From: Alphaproteobacteria bacterium
GTDB lineage: Bacteria; Pseudomonadota; Alphaproteobacteria; SHVZ01
Direction: 5' to 3'
Assembly (NCBI GenBank): GCA_009694025.1
Contig: SHVZ01000032.1
Location: 1-35,039 of the forward strand
Length of the DNA: 35,039 nucleotides
Both the position numbers and the translations under genes were made by a program. Each line of letters opens with the position of its first letter. Position 1 is the stretch's first letter. Positions 32,404-35,039 of this stretch are shown in pieces. The notes under the pieces are model-generated. The model did not search any database, had not been told where the DNA came from, and saw nothing but the letters and a program-made list of their open reading frames with translations.

Positions 32404-33567
32404 CTACCCGACCGTGAACCACGGCCTGCTGCCCTCGGGATAGGGATCGCCCTTCTTGAAGTGGCCGCCCGGGATGTGCCGGTAGGCGTGCTTCAGCGCC
32501 GCTTCCTCGTGGAACTCGATGCCGAGGCCGGGACCGTCGGGAATGATCATGTGGCCGTCGACCAGCCGGCAATGCTCGGTCACGATCTCCGACCGCCAGG
32601 GGACATCGACCATCATCGTCTCCAGCAGCGCCAGGTTGGGAACCGAGGCGGCGAGCTGCACCGACATGGCATTGCCGACCGGCCCCAGCGGATTGTGCGG
32701 CTGTACCGGCAGATATGCCGCGCCGGCGATCGCGGCGATCCGGCGGAATTCGGAGAGGCCGCCGACATGGACGACGTCCGGCTGGATCCAGTCGGCGGCG
32801 TTGCGGCTGACGATGTCCTGGAACTGCTGCTTGTCGTAGTAGCGCTCGCCGGTCGCGAGCCTGACCGGGATGTGGGCGCGGACGTTGGCGACCGCGGCGA
32901 TGCTCTCTGGCGGCGTCGGCTCCTCCAGGAACAGCGGGTCGAACTCGGCGATGGCCTGGCCGACCCGGATCGCCGTCGGCACGTCGAAACGCCCGTGCGC
33001 CTCGATCAGAAGGTCGATGTCGCCGCCGACCAGCTTCCGCACCGTGGCGATCTGCTCCAGCGCCTTCCGCTTCTGCACGGGATCGAGCTGGAGATAGGCC
33101 AGCCCGAACGGGTCCCATTTGAGCGCGTTGAAGCCCATGCCGAGCGCCTCCTCGGCCCGCCGCTTCAGCACGTCCAGGGACTCGGTCTTCCGGCCCCAGT
33201 TGTTGGCGTAGCAACGGATGCGGTCCCGGCATTTGCCGCCGAGCAGCTCGTAGACCGGCACCCCCAGGGCCTTGCCCTTGATGTCGAGCATCGCCGCTTC
33301 CAGCGCCGCGGCCGCGGCGCGATGGACGATCCCGGTGCGCCAGTAGGAATCCCGGATCATCGCATCGGCATGCATCTCGACCTGGAACGGATCCTGGCCG
33401 ATCAGGTATGAGGAGAAGTACTCGATGGTCGCGGCGACGGCGCGCTCCCCCCGCCCGACCGTCCCGTCGCCGACGCCGTAGATGCCGGCATCGGTCTCCA
33501 CCTTCGCGATCACCCAATTGATGCGGGCGCCGTCGACCAGGAAAACCTTGATGTCGGTGATCTTCAA
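32404..33567 (-). CDS. Mandelate racemase/muconate lactonizing enzyme family protein
   Basis: The 387-residue protein belongs to the enolase superfamily, closest in pattern to acid-sugar dehydratases such as galactonate dehydratase. An N-terminal capping domain (1-120) is followed by the barrel with LKWDPFG (Lys150), LLIEAHGRF (Glu189, His191), FLEEPTPPE (Glu215/216) and ATGERY (Glu241) as magnesium ligands and bases. QPDVVHVGG (Asp264) and QPHNPLGP (His291) complete the site. The chemistry is removal of a proton next to a carboxylate followed by dehydration or racemisation. The gene starts 17 bases after the DUF2817 gene and precedes the acetyltransferase. A sugar-acid substrate is likely but not proven. 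Confidence 0.93.
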   Translation of the reverse strand: MKITDIKVFLVDGARINWVIAKVETDAGIYGVGDGTVGRGERAVAATIEYFSSYLIGQDPFQVEMHADAMIRDSYWRTGIVHRAAAAALEAAMLDIKGKALGVPVYELLGGKCRDRIRCYANNWGRKTESLDVLKRRAEEALGMGFNALKWDPFGLAYLQLDPVQKRKALEQIATVRKLVGGDIDLLIEAHGRFDVPTAIRVGQAIAEFDPLFLEEPTPPESIAAVANVRAHIPVRLATGERYYDKQQFQDIVSRNAADWIQPDVVHVGGLSEFRRIAAIAGAAYLPVQPHNPLGPVGNAMSVQLAASVPNLALLETMMVDVPWRSEIVTEHCRLVDGHMIIPDGPGLGIEFHEEAALKHAYRHIPGGHFKKGDPYPEGSRPWFTVG

Positions 33568-33584
33568 GGCGCCCCCCTTGAGCC

Positions 33585-34793
33585 CTATGCCTCGCCGCCA
33601 GGATCGGAGAGCGCCAGCTTGCCGACCTTCACCGGGGCGTTTTCGGCTGCCCAGGCGCCGGCACCGGCGAGGATCTTCTCGTAGGTGTCATGCGCGGCCA
33701 CCATCGCCTTGTCCTGCCAGTCCTTGCGGAGCGGCGTGGTGTTGTCGCGGAGCTCGTGGACGATCTCCTTGCCTTCCTTGGAGTCGTACTTGCGGTTCCG
33801 GAACAGCCAGCGCGATTTGAGCTGGAGTTGGACGCGGTGGCGGAGCGGATCGTTGTGCTCCTCCTTGTTGGCGCAGAACTCGATCACCGATCCGGCGATA
33901 TCCGCATGCGGCGCCAGGATATGCTGGAGGCCCCAGAACACCAGACCGTGGCGACCCGGGCGACCGGCACTACGGGCGACGCCCTCGCCCCATTGCTTGT
34001 TGACTGTCTTGCGGTCGATCGTCTCGGCGCCGTACCACTCGCCGACGCGCTTGTGCAGCGGATCGCCAATCTGGTTGAAGCAGAGATAGACGAACTTGCC
34101 GTCGCCGATGCGGATCAGCGTGTGCCAGTCGATATAGGCGACGTGCTTGGCCTGGGCGAGCTTGGTGCGGACAATGTAGTCGAGCGTGTGCGTCGACCAT
34201 TCGCGTTTGAGGCCGCCGAACTGCGCTCCATCCGGGTGCCTGTACTGGCCGCGCGAGAGGGCGTCGGACATCTTCCAGTCGCCGTACTTCTCGTAGAACG
34301 GCTTCGCCGCCGCCGTGTATTCGTCGACCAGGGCGTCGTCATAGCCTTCGCGCTTCGACAATGCCGCCTCGACCTCGTCGAAGATCGGGTTCTTCGGCAG
34401 TGGCTGCGCGTAGTCGATCCAGTTGCGATTGAGGTCGACGTTGCCCTCGCTGACCCGGATCATGTGGGCGAAGCCGAAGGGGTTCACGGCATGGACCTTG
34501 AGCACGGCGACGCCCTTCGGCAGGCGTCTGGCCGTCCCCTCCTCGATCCACTGGATCTGCGCCGCCGAGCCGGCGAAGCCCTCCGCCCCGTGGGTTCCCG
34601 AGAGCGCCACCAGCACGACCGGCGCATCCTTCGGGCCAAACCAGGCGGTGTCCATATGAAGCGGCCCACCGTCAGGCGCCTTCTCCGTCGGATGGCGGAA
34701 GCTGTCGAGCTCGGCACCGGCCGCCTCGGCGGCCGTCATGAATTTGCGGCGGGCCTCGCGGTAATCCATCGCGAAGAAGCGGGAGACGTCCAT
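33585..34793 (-). CDS. DUF2817 family protein, M14-like zinc carboxypeptidase fold
   Basis: The 402-residue protein matches DUF2817, related to M14 zinc carboxypeptidases. The zinc site is visible as SGTHGAEGF (65-73, His68 and Glu71) and IDWHTLI (221-227, His224). NPFGFAHMIR and NVDLNRNW (118-125) are family signatures. SVIEFCANKEE farther on may hold the catalytic Glu. No signal peptide, so cytoplasmic. The ATG at 34793 has AGGAG six bases upstream. It leads a leftward group with the mandelate racemase-family enzyme and acetyltransferase. Hydrolysis of a peptide or amide bond is expected; the substrate is unknown. Confidence 0.9.
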   Translation of the reverse strand: MDVSRFFAMDYREARRKFMTAAEAAGAELDSFRHPTEKAPDGGPLHMDTAWFGPKDAPVVLVALSGTHGAEGFAGSAAQIQWIEEGTARRLPKGVAVLKVHAVNPFGFAHMIRVSEGNVDLNRNWIDYAQPLPKNPIFDEVEAALSKREGYDDALVDEYTAAAKPFYEKYGDWKMSDALSRGQYRHPDGAQFGGLKREWSTHTLDYIVRTKLAQAKHVAYIDWHTLIRIGDGKFVYLCFNQIGDPLHKRVGEWYGAETIDRKTVNKQWGEGVARSAGRPGRHGLVFWGLQHILAPHADIAGSVIEFCANKEEHNDPLRHRVQLQLKSRWLFRNRKYDSKEGKEIVHELRDNTTPLRKDWQDKAMVAAHDTYEKILAGAGAWAAENAPVKVGKLALSDPGGEA

Positions 34794-34937
34794 CGAAGGC
34801 TCCTGACGGGAGGAGGAAGGCGCCTATGGGCGCCGGGCGGGACCCGGAGCATAGCAGGACGCCCCCGGGTTGCCCCAGCCGTAGGATTGGCCCTAGTACC
34901 CGCTATGCCTGAAGCGTGAGTCGTGATTCAAGGGGGC

Positions 34938-35039
34938 ATGGCGAGAGGCATCCCTGAAGCGACCCCGATCATACTGAAGGAAGATGAGCGTGCCCGGCTC
35001 GAAGGGTTGGCGCGCTCGACGAAGACGGAGCACCGGTTG
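34938..35039 (+). CDS. IS630-family transposase, N-terminal 34 residues
   Basis: The frame MARGIPEATPIILKEDERAR, continuing LEGLARSTKTEHRL to the window edge, matches the conserved N-terminus of IS630-family transposases, where a helix-turn-helix binds the element ends. The start lies just after AAGGGGG. IS630 elements insert at TA. A TA at 34894-34895 followed by GTACCCGCTATGCC could mark the left end, but the other end lies outside the window, so this is unproven. The catalytic DDE part is not in view, so the state of the element cannot be judged. Confidence 0.85.
   Translation, partial: MARGIPEATPIILKEDERARLEGLARSTKTEHRL

Noticed and set aside
1-35039. CRISPR arrays, rRNA and tRNA genes
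   Set aside because: No regularly spaced repeats and no RNA gene signatures were seen on either strand by reading.

Overview
The window is a high-GC (roughly two-thirds G+C by eye) bacterial chromosomal segment. Gene families and codon use fit an Alphaproteobacterium of the Rhodospirillales/Hyphomicrobiales type, rich in transport and catabolic genes. No rRNA, tRNA or CRISPR array was found. It is accessory in character: many unlinked catabolic enzymes, two toxin-type loci, gene remnants, and the start of an IS630-family transposase at the right edge.

Left part (1-9938). After a gene tail and about 400 bases holding a possible structured RNA, a terminator and a long palindrome, hyuB and hyuA (hydantoinase/oxoprolinase subunits) run leftward. 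They diverge from a rightward group of two CocE/NonD serine hydrolases, whose stop and start codons overlap, and an M81 (MlrC-like) metallopeptidase. The group looks suited to opening and hydrolysing cyclic or modified amides, peptides or esters.

Middle-left (9951-13853). An AbiEii-like nucleotidyltransferase toxin and a ribbon-helix-helix-like antitoxin candidate lie on the minus strand behind a promoter carrying two matching near-palindromic operators. Next to it is a short remnant of a second MlrC gene. A leftward RraA - amidohydrolase - EamA exporter operon follows.

Middle (14074-22371). A rightward, translationally coupled set encodes a periplasmic binding protein, a PP2C-type phosphatase and a fused two-module ABC permease. 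The expected ATPase is missing: only a 15-codon reading frame remains at the position where it should start. An unassigned polytopic membrane protein follows, then a MarR - EmrA - EmrB efflux operon with a clear palindromic operator at its promoter.

Right part (22585-35039). This holds an HU protein with a strong terminator, two family 5 substrate-binding proteins without permeases on either side of a leftward RhlE-type DEAD-box helicase with a long leader, and an SDR protein lacking the usual Tyr/Lys catalytic pair. Then comes a putative WHH-type nuclease toxin with an overlapping DUF2019-like immunity gene, lower in GC at the toxin tip and sitting directly behind an intrinsic terminator. 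The remaining leftward genes encode an ornithine cyclodeaminase-family enzyme, a GNAT acetyltransferase, a mandelate racemase-family enzyme and a DUF2817 zinc peptidase-like protein. The window ends in an IS630-family transposase.

The best candidates for something undescribed are the PP2C-containing, ATPase-less ABC operon, the AbiEii toxin with a non-AbiEi antitoxin and an in-frame UAG before a basic tail, the terminator-shielded toxin/immunity pair, and the structured RNA candidate near the left edge.
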